From NCBI GenBank assembly GCA_900547095.1, contig URFG01000013.1:1-29991 (forward strand): DNA of 29,991 bases, written 5' to 3'. The notes beneath the pieces are model-generated. The model worked only from the letters and a program-made list of their open reading frames with translations, had not been told where the DNA came from and ran no database searches. Shown one piece after another: positions 23,710 through 29,991 of this stretch (positions within the stretch are counted from its first letter, which is position 1; every line of letters starts with the position of its first letter). A program made the translations under genes and the position numbers. Source of the stretch: an uncultured Oscillospiraceae bacterium. Lineage in GTDB: Bacteria > Bacillota > Clostridia > Oscillospirales > Acutalibacteraceae.

Positions 23710-24675
23710 ATGAAAAAAGCAGTTTTAAAAGTTGCTTCTTTTGCGCTTTGCATAGCTTTGGCATTTAGCTTTGCAGGCTGTAAAGGAAACAAGAAAGATG
23801 TTTACAATGTCGGAATTTGCCAGCTCGTAACTCACGGCGCGCTTGATAAAGCGACCGACGGATTCAAGCAGGCTCTTATCGATAAGCTCGGTAAGGATAA
23901 GGTCAAATTTGATTATCAGAACGCGGCGAACGATTCGAACGCCTGCTCAACAATTGTAAATTCCTTTGTTCAGAAAAAATATGACCTTATAATGGCTAAC
24001 GCAACGCCCGCTCTCCAGGCGGCTTATAACGCAACTTCCACTATCCCGATCCTCGGCACTTCCGTAACTGAATACGGCGTAGCCCTCGGAATAGAAAACT
24101 TTAGCGGTACTGTCGGAGGAAATGTTTCGGGAACCAGTGACTTGGCACCGCTTGATAAGCAGGCAGAAATGATAACGGAGCTTTTCCCGAATGCAAAAAA
24201 AGTAGGAATCGTTTACTGCTCTGCGGAGCCTAACTCAAAATATCAGGTAGAGCAGGTAGAAAAATTCCTTAAGGCTAAAAATATCGAAGCAAAAAGATAT
24301 TCTTTTTCAGACTCTAACGATATAGCTTCCGTTACCACAACGGCGGCAACTAACAGTGATGTTATCTATATCCCTACAGATAACACCGCCGCCAGCTGCA
24401 CGGAAACAATAGGCAATATCGTAGTAGATAAAAAGGTTCCTGTAATTGCGGGCGAGGCTTCTATTTGCCGCGGCTGCGGAGTTGCAACTCTTTCAATTGA
24501 CTATTATGACCTCGGCTACAAGACCGGTGAAATGGCGGCTGAAATCTTAACCGGCAAAAAAGACATTAAGAATATGAAGATCGAATATGTTGACGCTAAA
24601 AAGCAGTATAACAAAACTATCTGCGAAAAGCTCGGCATCACAATTCCCTCCGATTATTCCGAATTAGGAGAATAA
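23710..24675 (+). CDS. ABC transporter substrate-binding lipoprotein (TrpX/DUF534-like)
   Basis: A 321-residue lipoprotein: basic start MKKAVLKVASF, hydrophobic core, lipobox FSFAGC near residue 24, then a type-I periplasmic-binding fold. Family marks are GICQLVTHGALDKATDGF, DLIMANATPALQAAYNAT, PILGTSVTEYGVALG and SEL-type ending. Relatives (TrpX) bind aromatic amino acids. The tyrosine T-box upstream argues that this one imports tyrosine, perhaps with other aromatics. ACGGAGG ribosome site; the permease starts 2 bp after its stop. Confidence 0.9.
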   Translation: MKKAVLKVASFALCIALAFSFAGCKGNKKDVYNVGICQLVTHGALDKATDGFKQALIDKLGKDKVKFDYQNAANDSNACSTIVNSFVQKKYDLIMANATPALQAAYNATSTIPILGTSVTEYGVALGIENFSGTVGGNVSGTSDLAPLDKQAEMITELFPNAKKVGIVYCSAEPNSKYQVEQVEKFLKAKNIEAKRYSFSDSNDIASVTTTAATNSDVIYIPTDNTAASCTETIGNIVVDKKVPVIAGEASICRGCGVATLSIDYYDLGYKTGEMAAEILTGKKDIKNMKIEYVDAKKQYNKTICEKLGITIPSDYSELGE

Positions 24676-24677
24676 TA

Positions 24678-25568
24678 ATGGAACTTTTAAGCGCTTTCCC
24701 GGGTGCGATTGCGCAGGGACTTATCTGGGGTATAATGGCTATAGGTGTATATATAACCTATAAGATCCTCGATATTGCTGACCTCACGGTAGATGGATCG
24801 TTGTGCACGGGCGCTGCAGTTTGCACTGTTTTGGCGGTTAAGGGCACAAATGTTTATGTTTGCATTTTAGCGGCGATAATCGTCGGAATGCTGGCAGGAG
24901 TGGTCACAGGCTTAATTCATACCGCACTCGGAATTCCCGCTATTCTCGCCGGAATTCTTACACAGCTTATTTTATGGTCTGTAAACCTTAAAATAATGGG
25001 CAAAGCGAATATCTCTGTTTCCGCCAGAAGCTTTAAGGTATTGCTCAGCCAAATGGATATCAATTCCTCTATAGTGGTGCTTCTTATTTTCAGCATCGTG
25101 TTGGTTGCAATTCTTTATTGGTTTTTCGGAACGGAGAGAGGCTGCTCTTTAAGAGCAACGGGAAGCAACCTTAATATGAGCCGTGCTCAGGGAATAAATA
25201 CAAATGTGAATATCGTGCTCGGTCTTATGATATCTAACGGGATCGTAGCTCTCTCGGGCGCTCTTCTTTCACAGTATCAGGGCTTTGCCGATATCAATAT
25301 GGGAAAAGGCGCGATCGTTATCGGTCTTGCCGCCGTTATAATCGGCGAGGCGGTATTTTCAAAAATCGCAAAGAATTTCGCAGTAAGGCTTATTTCAGTC
25401 CTCGCAGGCGGAATAATTTACTATATTGTATATCAGGTAATAATTTTCTTAGGAATAGATACCGATCTTCTTAAAATGCTCTCGGCATTAGTTGTTCTCG
25501 TCTTCCTTGGATTGCCTTATGTCAAAAAGCATTACTTTTTGACGCTTAAAAAGGGAGGTAACGATTAA
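24678..25568 (+). CDS. ABC transporter permease (TrpY/LivH-like)
   Basis: A 296-residue permease of the branched-chain-amino-acid/ribose type with about eight spans. It starts LLSAFPGAIAQGLIWGIMAIGVYITYKIL, including the family's DLTVDGSLCTGAAV. The cytoplasmic docking loop RGCSLRATGSNLNMSRAQGI is typical. It pairs with the preceding binding protein and overlaps the ATPase by 1 bp (TAATG). Confidence 0.92.
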   Translation: MELLSAFPGAIAQGLIWGIMAIGVYITYKILDIADLTVDGSLCTGAAVCTVLAVKGTNVYVCILAAIIVGMLAGVVTGLIHTALGIPAILAGILTQLILWSVNLKIMGKANISVSARSFKVLLSQMDINSSIVVLLIFSIVLVAILYWFFGTERGCSLRATGSNLNMSRAQGINTNVNIVLGLMISNGIVALSGALLSQYQGFADINMGKGAIVIGLAAVIIGEAVFSKIAKNFAVRLISVLAGGIIYYIVYQVIIFLGIDTDLLKMLSALVVLVFLGLPYVKKHYFLTLKKGGND

Positions 25569-26359
25569 TGCTTGAACTTAAAAACATTAAGAAAACATTT
25601 AATCCCGGAACCGTTAATGAAAAGGTCGCTTTAGACGGATTAAGCCTTACTATCAACGACGGCGAGTTCGTTACCGTGATAGGAGGAAACGGCGCGGGAA
25701 AATCTACGCTTTTAAATGCCGTTTGCGGTACCTGGAGGGTGGACAGCGGAAGAATTCTTATCGATAATTCCGATGTTACAAATATGCCGGAGTATAAAAG
25801 AGCAAAATTTTTAGGCAGAGTTTTTCAGGACCCTATGATGGGCACTGCCGCCGATATGGAAATAGAAGAAAACCTTGCTTTGGCAACAAGAAGAGGCAAG
25901 CACAGAGGTCTTAAAAGAGGTATCACCTCCGCCGAGCGTGAAACCTATAAAAAGCTTTTGAGCGAATTAGGCTTAGGTCTTGAAGAAAGACTTAAAACGA
26001 AAATGGGACTTCTCTCCGGCGGTCAAAGACAGACTGTTACTTTGCTTATGGCGGCTATGAATAAGCCTAAGCTCCTTCTTTTGGACGAACACACTGCGGC
26101 GCTTGATCCTAAAACCGCCGAAAAGGTGCTTGAAATAACCCAGAGAATAGTAACCGAAAATAATCTTACCACCCTTATGATAACTCATAATATGCGTGAC
26201 GCTATTAAGTACGGCAACCGCCTTATTATGCTCTATGAGGGCAAGATAGCTTTCGATGTGAGCGGTGAAGAGAAGAAAAATCTTACGGTCGAGCAGCTGC
26301 TTGAGCTGTTTAATAAAGCAAAGATAGATTTTTCATCCGATAAAGCCATTCTTTCATAA
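25568..26359 (+). CDS. ABC transporter ATP-binding protein (TrpZ-like)
   Basis: A 263-residue ATPase. Walker A is GGNGAGKSTLL, Q-loop GRVFQDP, signature LSGGQRQ, Walker B LLLLDEHTAALDP, H-loop MITHNM. The DEHTAALDP variant is common in this transporter class. Last gene of the T-box operon. No classical terminator follows; the MITE starts 27 bp downstream and its GC-rich hairpins may end the transcript. Confidence 0.94.
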   Translation: MLELKNIKKTFNPGTVNEKVALDGLSLTINDGEFVTVIGGNGAGKSTLLNAVCGTWRVDSGRILIDNSDVTNMPEYKRAKFLGRVFQDPMMGTAADMEIEENLALATRRGKHRGLKRGITSAERETYKKLLSELGLGLEERLKTKMGLLSGGQRQTVTLLMAAMNKPKLLLLDEHTAALDPKTAEKVLEITQRIVTENNLTTLMITHNMRDAIKYGNRLIMLYEGKIAFDVSGEEKKNLTVEQLLELFNKAKIDFSSDKAILS

Positions 26360-26386
26360 AATTATAAAAACCTTCATACTTTTTAG

Positions 26387-26660
26387 TAGACAATACAATC
26401 AGGAAACAATGCTTTTTTGAAGAAACGGCGCATTCATCGACTTTGTTGCCCTCCGCTCACAATACGACAGTATTCTTCGGTCGGGCGCCGCGCCGCTAAA
26501 CAGCGCCGTTTTCTTACAAAATCTTCGACTCATAGCGAGAAAATTTTTTTGATTATGAAGTCGAGGAATGCAGGAATACTGACGTATTTCAAATGACGAG
26601 ACAATATAATCGGACAAATTTTCCGCTATGAGAAGCGTTGTATCCTGATTGTATTGTCTA
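26387..26660 (+). mobile_element. 274-bp MITE-like element, full copy
   Basis: Non-coding element bounded by 28-bp terminal inverted repeats (26387-26414 and 26633-26660, two mismatches) that begin TAGACAATACAATCAGG. A TA at both outer ends fits a TA target-site duplication as made by Tc1/mariner-IS630-type transposases. Inside are a second inverted repeat, CTCATAGCG...AAAATTT (26530s) against AAATTTTCCGCTATGAG (26616-26632), and a GC hairpin built on GCGCC. No transposase gene is present. A second, shortened copy lies at 29880-29991. The right end abuts the bofA ribosome site. Confidence 0.85.
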
Positions 26661-26676
26661 TGGAGGTTTTTTATTT

Positions 26677-26937
26677 ATGCAGTTTTTAAAAATCTTTGCG
26701 CTTGTTTTAAGTATGGCAGGAGCTTTATGCATTCTAGGCTTTTGCATAGGCAGCAGAAAGCCTTTTAAATATATTTTTATCAATTTTTTAATAGGAGCCG
26801 CGGCGCTCGCCGCTGTAAATCTCACGGCAAGGTTTACGGGAATAAGAATTCCCATAAACCCATATTCCGCGTGCGCAGGCTCGGTATTCGGTCTGCCCGG
26901 AGTCTGCGGACTGCTGTTTTTAAGGCTGATTATGTAA
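26677..26937 (+). CDS. bofA: BofA-like sigma-K processing inhibitor family protein
   Basis: An 86-residue membrane protein with two hydrophobic regions and the BofA hallmark INFLIGAAALAAVNLTARF followed by RIPINPYSACAGSVFGLPGV. BofA holds the SpoIVFB protease inactive until the forespore signals during sporulation. I use the ATG at 26677 with GGAGG 10 nt upstream. The longer frame would start inside the mobile element. A full MITE ends 1 bp before that GGAGG, so the native promoter region has been displaced or replaced. Confidence 0.85.
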   Translation: MQFLKIFALVLSMAGALCILGFCIGSRKPFKYIFINFLIGAAALAAVNLTARFTGIRIPINPYSACAGSVFGLPGVCGLLFLRLIM

Positions 26938-26943
26938 AATCCG

Positions 26944-26972
26944 TTGACTTTACACGCAAAAAGTATTAATAT
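26944..26972 (+). promoter_or_regulatory. Promoter of the 27006 gene
   Basis: TTGACT (26944-26949), 17 bp, TAATAT (26967-26972), with a further TATAAT-like run to 26978. GCGGAG ribosome site before ATG 27006. Confidence 0.55.
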
Positions 26973-27005
26973 AATATATGTAAAAATCTTTTTGCGGAGA
27001 AAAAA

Positions 27006-27374
27006 ATGTTTTTTTTATTATCATTTTTATTTGCTTTTTTGCAGTGCGTTTTAACATATAATTTAACCAAATTTTCCGAAAGAAAAATCTTTAAAAGCGC
27101 AGTTTTGGTTTTTATTGTTAAATTTGCGCTTTATGCCGGAGGAGTTTATCTTCTTATTTTTAAATGGCTCGGCTATATCGTCAGCATTCTCGGAGGATTT
27201 TTGTCGGGAATTTCGATAGGATTTATCTGCTGCATTATATATAGAATGTTTTTCTGCGATAATCTTTATGGGCTGTGGCTCGTTATCAAAGGCGGATATA
27301 ATTCCGTGGTCCGTTTCTTTAAAAACGCGGCTTATAAAAGGAAAATGAAAAAGCGCCGCAGGCAGGTAAAATAA
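27006..27374 (+). CDS. Small membrane protein with basic tail, unknown function
   Basis: A 122-residue protein with three to four hydrophobic segments (about 1-20, 30-52, 56-80) and a strongly basic C-terminus (AAYKRKMKKRRRQVK) expected to be cytoplasmic. I recognise no family. It follows bofA by 68 bp behind its own promoter and ends at an intrinsic terminator. Spore-related function is possible from position only. Confidence 0.65.
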   Translation: MFFLLSFLFAFLQCVLTYNLTKFSERKIFKSAVLVFIVKFALYAGGVYLLIFKWLGYIVSILGGFLSGISIGFICCIIYRMFFCDNLYGLWLVIKGGYNSVVRFFKNAAYKRKMKKRRRQVK

Positions 27375-27389
27375 GCATAAAAAAACTTC

Positions 27390-27419
27390 GGTCGGGAGCA
27401 TTTCTGCTCCCGACCTTTT
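27390..27419 (+). terminator. Intrinsic terminator
   Basis: Stem GGTCGGGAGCA (27390-27400) with TGCTCCCGACC (27405-27415), 4-nt loop, then TTTTA. Confidence 0.9.
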
Positions 27420-27450
27420 ATTTATAAAAAATTTTTTAAAAAATTTTTTT

Positions 27451-27487
27451 AAACCGGGCATAAACTGTCCGGTTTTATCTTTATAAT
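27451..27487 (+). promoter_or_regulatory. Inverted repeat and TATAAT before the wall-hydrolase pair
   Basis: AAACCGGGCA-TAAAC-TGTCCGGTTT (27451-27475, one mismatch) could be an operator, or a second terminator because a T-rich stretch follows. TATAAT at 27482-27487 has no recognisable -35; the inverted repeat occupies that place, which would suit an activator- or repressor-controlled promoter. Confidence 0.4.
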
Positions 27488-27527
27488 GGCTTTGCAGCTG
27501 CAAAAAAATGTAAATGAGGTTTTTTAT

Positions 27528-28202
27528 TTGGAAATGTTTTTGGGCGTTAATTCAAAAATACCTTTAAATAAGAAACTAAAAAATGGTTATACAATGTTCG
27601 ATTGGTTTTCCAGACAGAAAGGTTTTCCCGCCTTTTGTATGCGGACTTTAACGGGTGAAAATAAAATTACCTTTGAAGAAATAGAGTTTCTGCATAAAAA
27701 GGGTTGTAAAATCGGTTTTGTGGATCGAAAGCTGACAGAAAGAGCCGTATCCGGCATAAACGGAACAGAAGAAGCTTTAAGAGCCGTAAAAGCGGCAGAG
27801 AAAATAGGTATCCCGAAAAATTACGGCATAGCGATTTTTGCTGAAATTGCTCCGGATTGGAGTATCAATCATAATTGGATGATCTCTTATGCTCAAGTGA
27901 TTTTTGCTAACGGCTATATTCCCGGATTTATCGGTAATACAGATTCGTCAAAAAATTTCAATTTTGACCGTCAGTGCAGTCATTATGTTCAGGCTACAAG
28001 AGATATGAATTGTTTTGAGGCGGTCTATGCCGCCACTGAACCAAAAACAGATGTATTTCCGGAAGTTTGGGCTCCCTATTGCCCGTCTGCGTTAAATCCC
28101 GAGGATATTTCGCTTTGGGTATGCGGAGTTACGGAATTTGATTCGCTTACAGTCGAAGATGTATATTCAAAAAATTACAAAATTTTAAAAAATATGTTTT
28201 AA
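27528..28202 (+). CDS. DUF1906 (Rv2525c-like glycoside-hydrolase-like) protein
   Basis: A 224-residue protein resembling the DUF1906 TIM-barrel domain: FLGVNSKIPLN opening, PAFCMRTLTGENKITFEEIEFL, KIGFVDRKLT, then YGIAIFAEIAPDWSINHNWM with acidic candidates near residues 106-110, and ANGYIPGFIGN. The frame extends to an ATG at 27486, but the only ribosome-like site (GAGG at 27516-27519) favours the TTG at 27528. No signal peptide is visible, although family members usually act on cell walls. It lies 19 bp before the lysozyme-like gene, so the two form an operon. Enzymatic activity is unproven for the family in general. Confidence 0.7.
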   Translation: MEMFLGVNSKIPLNKKLKNGYTMFDWFSRQKGFPAFCMRTLTGENKITFEEIEFLHKKGCKIGFVDRKLTERAVSGINGTEEALRAVKAAEKIGIPKNYGIAIFAEIAPDWSINHNWMISYAQVIFANGYIPGFIGNTDSSKNFNFDRQCSHYVQATRDMNCFEAVYAATEPKTDVFPEVWAPYCPSALNPEDISLWVCGVTEFDSLTVEDVYSKNYKILKNMF

Positions 28203-28221
28203 AAAGAAAGGAAAAAATAAA

Positions 28222-29184
28222 ATGAACAAAAAACAATATAATAATATCATTAAACACACTTTAGAAAATGAAATTAAAAACTCTGATTCAGATAACCTTG
28301 AAAACATCAGAAAAATTTTCAAAAACATGGGAGTTGCTCTTCCTGTAGGAAATCTTAAAGAGGTAAATGAAGCCTTGAAATCCGAAGATTTTATGGGTTG
28401 GAGATCCTGCACGGCGGAAGAAGCTAAAGCTGCAGCAAATAACGGTACTGCCGCGATAGGCATAAGCGACACTAAAATCTCACTTTTAGCAGCGGATGAA
28501 GAAAATAGTTTTTTAAATAACGAAACTATTTTATCTGTTAATGAAAACTTTTCAAATATTTTAGGAAATAATATCGGTTACTTTACTTATAGTTTAATGA
28601 CAACATTTTCTAGTAATATAGATTATAGGGGAAGACAGATTCTTTCAAATTCTATGTTACAGCTTCTTAATTATAACAAAAAATTTTATATTAGTGCTGC
28701 AAATTCATATGGTATACCCTGGAAACTTCTAGCAGCTATTCATTATAGAGAGTATAAACTTAAAAGGGAAGGCCCTAGTAATGGAAACGGACCTTATCAA
28801 ATATGGGGAAGTACTTATCCAACGGGAACTCTTTCGGATTCTCAATTCCAAAAAGCAACTAATGATGCTGCAGCGTTTATTAAAGGAAAAGCAAGCGGGT
28901 TGGATCTTTCGATAAGCAATAATATTAAGAGTGTTTTATTTGCCTACAACGGAAAATCCTCTTTATATAAAACACAGGCACTCAATTTGGGATTTTCACA
29001 AGCTCAAGCAAATATTGGAGAGGGCTCTCCTTATGTAATGAATATTGCGGATTTAAAACGTGATCCAACAGTTGAGCCTACTAAGAGTAACAGCACTTGG
29101 GGACAAATAAAGACGGATGGCAGCACACTATCTTATCCTGCAAACAATGACTACGGCGCGTTTGTAATTTATTCTTCAATTTAA
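28222..29184 (+). CDS. Lysozyme-like (transglycosylase-fold) wall hydrolase without signal peptide
   Basis: A 320-residue protein. Residues 150-280 look like a lysozyme-superfamily domain: YGIPWKLLAAIHYRE puts the likely catalytic Glu at 177, GNGPYQIWG (188-196) forms the next conserved strand, and FAYNG (240-244) follows. Residues 57-90 (MGWRSCTAEEAKAAANNGTA) resemble the start of amidase/CHAP-type modules of phage endolysins, but the rest of that module is missing. There is no signal peptide or membrane span, so release needs lysis or a specialised exporter. AAAGAAAGG ribosome site. Its stop overlaps the convergent lipoprotein gene by 9 bp. Confidence 0.65.
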   Translation: MNKKQYNNIIKHTLENEIKNSDSDNLENIRKIFKNMGVALPVGNLKEVNEALKSEDFMGWRSCTAEEAKAAANNGTAAIGISDTKISLLAADEENSFLNNETILSVNENFSNILGNNIGYFTYSLMTTFSSNIDYRGRQILSNSMLQLLNYNKKFYISAANSYGIPWKLLAAIHYREYKLKREGPSNGNGPYQIWGSTYPTGTLSDSQFQKATNDAAAFIKGKASGLDLSISNNIKSVLFAYNGKSSLYKTQALNLGFSQAQANIGEGSPYVMNIADLKRDPTVEPTKSNSTWGQIKTDGSTLSYPANNDYGAFVIYSSI

Positions 29185-29949
29185 TTGAGATAAAGGAACA
29201 ATATAATTTTTAAAAAGTGTGATATCAATATCGGTATCGCCGAGTTTTTTGATGTTTTCCGAAATTTCGGTATCCGAAAGATACGCATTATCATCGGTAA
29301 CGGGTAAGGAAAATTTCGATACTGTTTTCATTTCCCCGTTTTCAAGGCTTTCTTTTTTAAATATCATTTCGTCGCCGTCACGATTGTAAGAATAAGATCT
29401 TATCACATTAAAGCTTACAGACGACTGATCAAACTTGCTTAAGCTATAGACTGTGATTCCATCTCCTGAAAGACTTGAAAGTAACAAACCCTTTTCTTTA
29501 TCTGCCGCAATATTTGCAAGATTTTCAAAGTTTTTACTTTTTACAAGCTCCTTTTTTTCGGGATCCCAAAGATAAGCGTAAAAATATTTTGCGTATGCAC
29601 TTTGCTCAAATGGTATAAGTATATCGTTATATCCGTCAAAATTCACATCATAAACATAAAAAGGCTTTTTTGTGAATTTTTCGTTTTCAGAAAGTTCTGT
29701 TTTTTGGGTTTTGTCTTCGGTTTTAAGCGAAAAGGACTTTATGTTGAGTTTTTGCGAGTCGGAATAATCAAACGAGATATCATAAGTAACCGAGGAATTC
29801 AAAGCGTATTTATAGCTTTCCGAGCTTGCTTTTGAATTTTTGCAGGCAGTAAGACCTAAAATCATAAAAATTGCGATACTAGACAATACAATCAGGGTAC
29901 AATGTTTTTTTGAAAACAGAGTCGTTTTCTTAACATATCTTCGACTCAT
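29176..29949 (-). CDS. Lipoprotein with calcium-loop repeat motif; N-terminus supplied by a MITE
   Basis: A 257-residue predicted lipoprotein with lipobox LTAC (Cys36). The mature part has a D-x-N-x-D-G-x-x-D loop (YDVNFDGYNDIL, residues 100-111), as in FG-GAP/EF-loop and XAC2610-type proteins, followed by beta-rich sequence (FYAYLWDPEKKELV). Residues 1-24 (MSRRYVKKTTLFSKKHCTLI and VLSS) are encoded by the mobile element at 29880-29991, and native sequence begins at IAIFMILGLTAC. The fused signal peptide keeps a basic front and a hydrophobic core, so it may work. The ATG lacks a good ribosome site, however, so the gene may instead be broken. Convergent with the lysozyme-like gene, it could be its immunity protein; that is inference. 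Confidence 0.6.
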   Translation of the reverse strand: MSRRYVKKTTLFSKKHCTLIVLSSIAIFMILGLTACKNSKASSESYKYALNSSVTYDISFDYSDSQKLNIKSFSLKTEDKTQKTELSENEKFTKKPFYVYDVNFDGYNDILIPFEQSAYAKYFYAYLWDPEKKELVKSKNFENLANIAADKEKGLLLSSLSGDGITVYSLSKFDQSSVSFNVIRSYSYNRDGDEMIFKKESLENGEMKTVSKFSLPVTDDNAYLSDTEISENIKKLGDTDIDITLFKNYIVPLSQLN

Positions 29950-29991
29950 AGCGAGAAAATTTTTTTGATTATGAAGTCGAGGAATGCAGGA
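29880..29991 (+). mobile_element. Second MITE copy, internally deleted, cut by the window edge
   Basis: It begins TAGACAATACAATCAGG at 29880 and shares the left terminal repeat with the element at 26387. It lacks about 77 nt of the middle, then matches the full copy exactly for 55 nt (29937-29991 against 26521-26575). The right end is outside the window. It has inserted in the signal-peptide coding part of the lipoprotein gene. The short form puts the element's ATG in frame with that gene. Confidence 0.85.

Noticed and set aside
23414..23764. Minus-strand 116-codon frame across the T-box
   Set aside because: It is antisense to a well-defined riboswitch and has no coding signature.
26399..26617. 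72-codon open frame inside the full MITE on the minus strand
   Set aside because: It has no family signature or ribosome site and ends in the terminal repeat. Its interest is only that part of it becomes the lipoprotein N-terminus in the second copy.

Overview
The window looks like a chromosomal segment from a low-to-mid-GC, spore-forming clostridial Firmicute, probably near the Oscillospiraceae/Ruminococcaceae. The clues are a PerR/reverse-rubrerythrin pair, Rex, a BofA-like sporulation protein, RqcH, a T-box riboswitch, Firmicute-type 6S RNA, lipobox lipoproteins and strong AGGAGG ribosome sites. The family-level placement is inference.

Layout. (1) Positions 1-2130, minus strand: 5S rRNA with its own near-perfect promoter, a lemA/TPM-domain pair, 6S RNA directly in front of lemA, and a DUF1292 gene. 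(2) 2251-2558, plus strand: an unassigned, stand-alone noncoding RNA with consensus promoter, terminator and four imperfect 22-nt repeats. (3) 2621-4896, minus: a polar amino-acid ABC importer. (4) 5068-9857, minus: an operon of alpha/beta hydrolase, membrane-anchored MurF-like ligase, Ddl-like ligase and a CDF cation exporter. (5) 10004-12348, plus: a TSUP transporter split into two half-genes, then a lexA-rnhA-queT operon behind an SOS-type box. (6) 12433-18088, plus: a housekeeping run of purA, yhaM-like, DUF1858, trmK, rqcH and a TIM-barrel isomerase. (7) 18154-21178, plus: a tyrosine-kinase/phosphatase module for exopolysaccharide control (Wzz-like, BY-kinase, PHP phosphatase) and pgeF. 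(8) 21215-22916: rex (minus) divergent from perR and reverse rubrerythrin (plus). (9) 23097-26359, plus: a small membrane protein, then a T-box-controlled ABC importer whose specifier reads as UAC (Tyr). (10) 26387-29991, accessory: a 274-bp MITE-like element in front of bofA, a small membrane protein, two leaderless wall-hydrolase-like genes (DUF1906-like and lysozyme-like), and a convergent lipoprotein whose N-terminus is supplied by a second, internally deleted copy of the same MITE.

Most of the window is ordinary housekeeping sequence with easily read promoters (TTGACA-17-TATAAT types). The parts most worth a second look are the repeat-bearing noncoding RNA at 2286-2558, the membrane-tethered Mur-ligase/Ddl-like operon at 6255-9857, and the right end. 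There, a lysozyme-like protein faces a lipoprotein with a calcium-loop motif of the kind seen in FG-GAP and XAC2610-type proteins, a possible effector/immunity arrangement. The lipoprotein's start codon and signal-peptide front half come from a mobile element.
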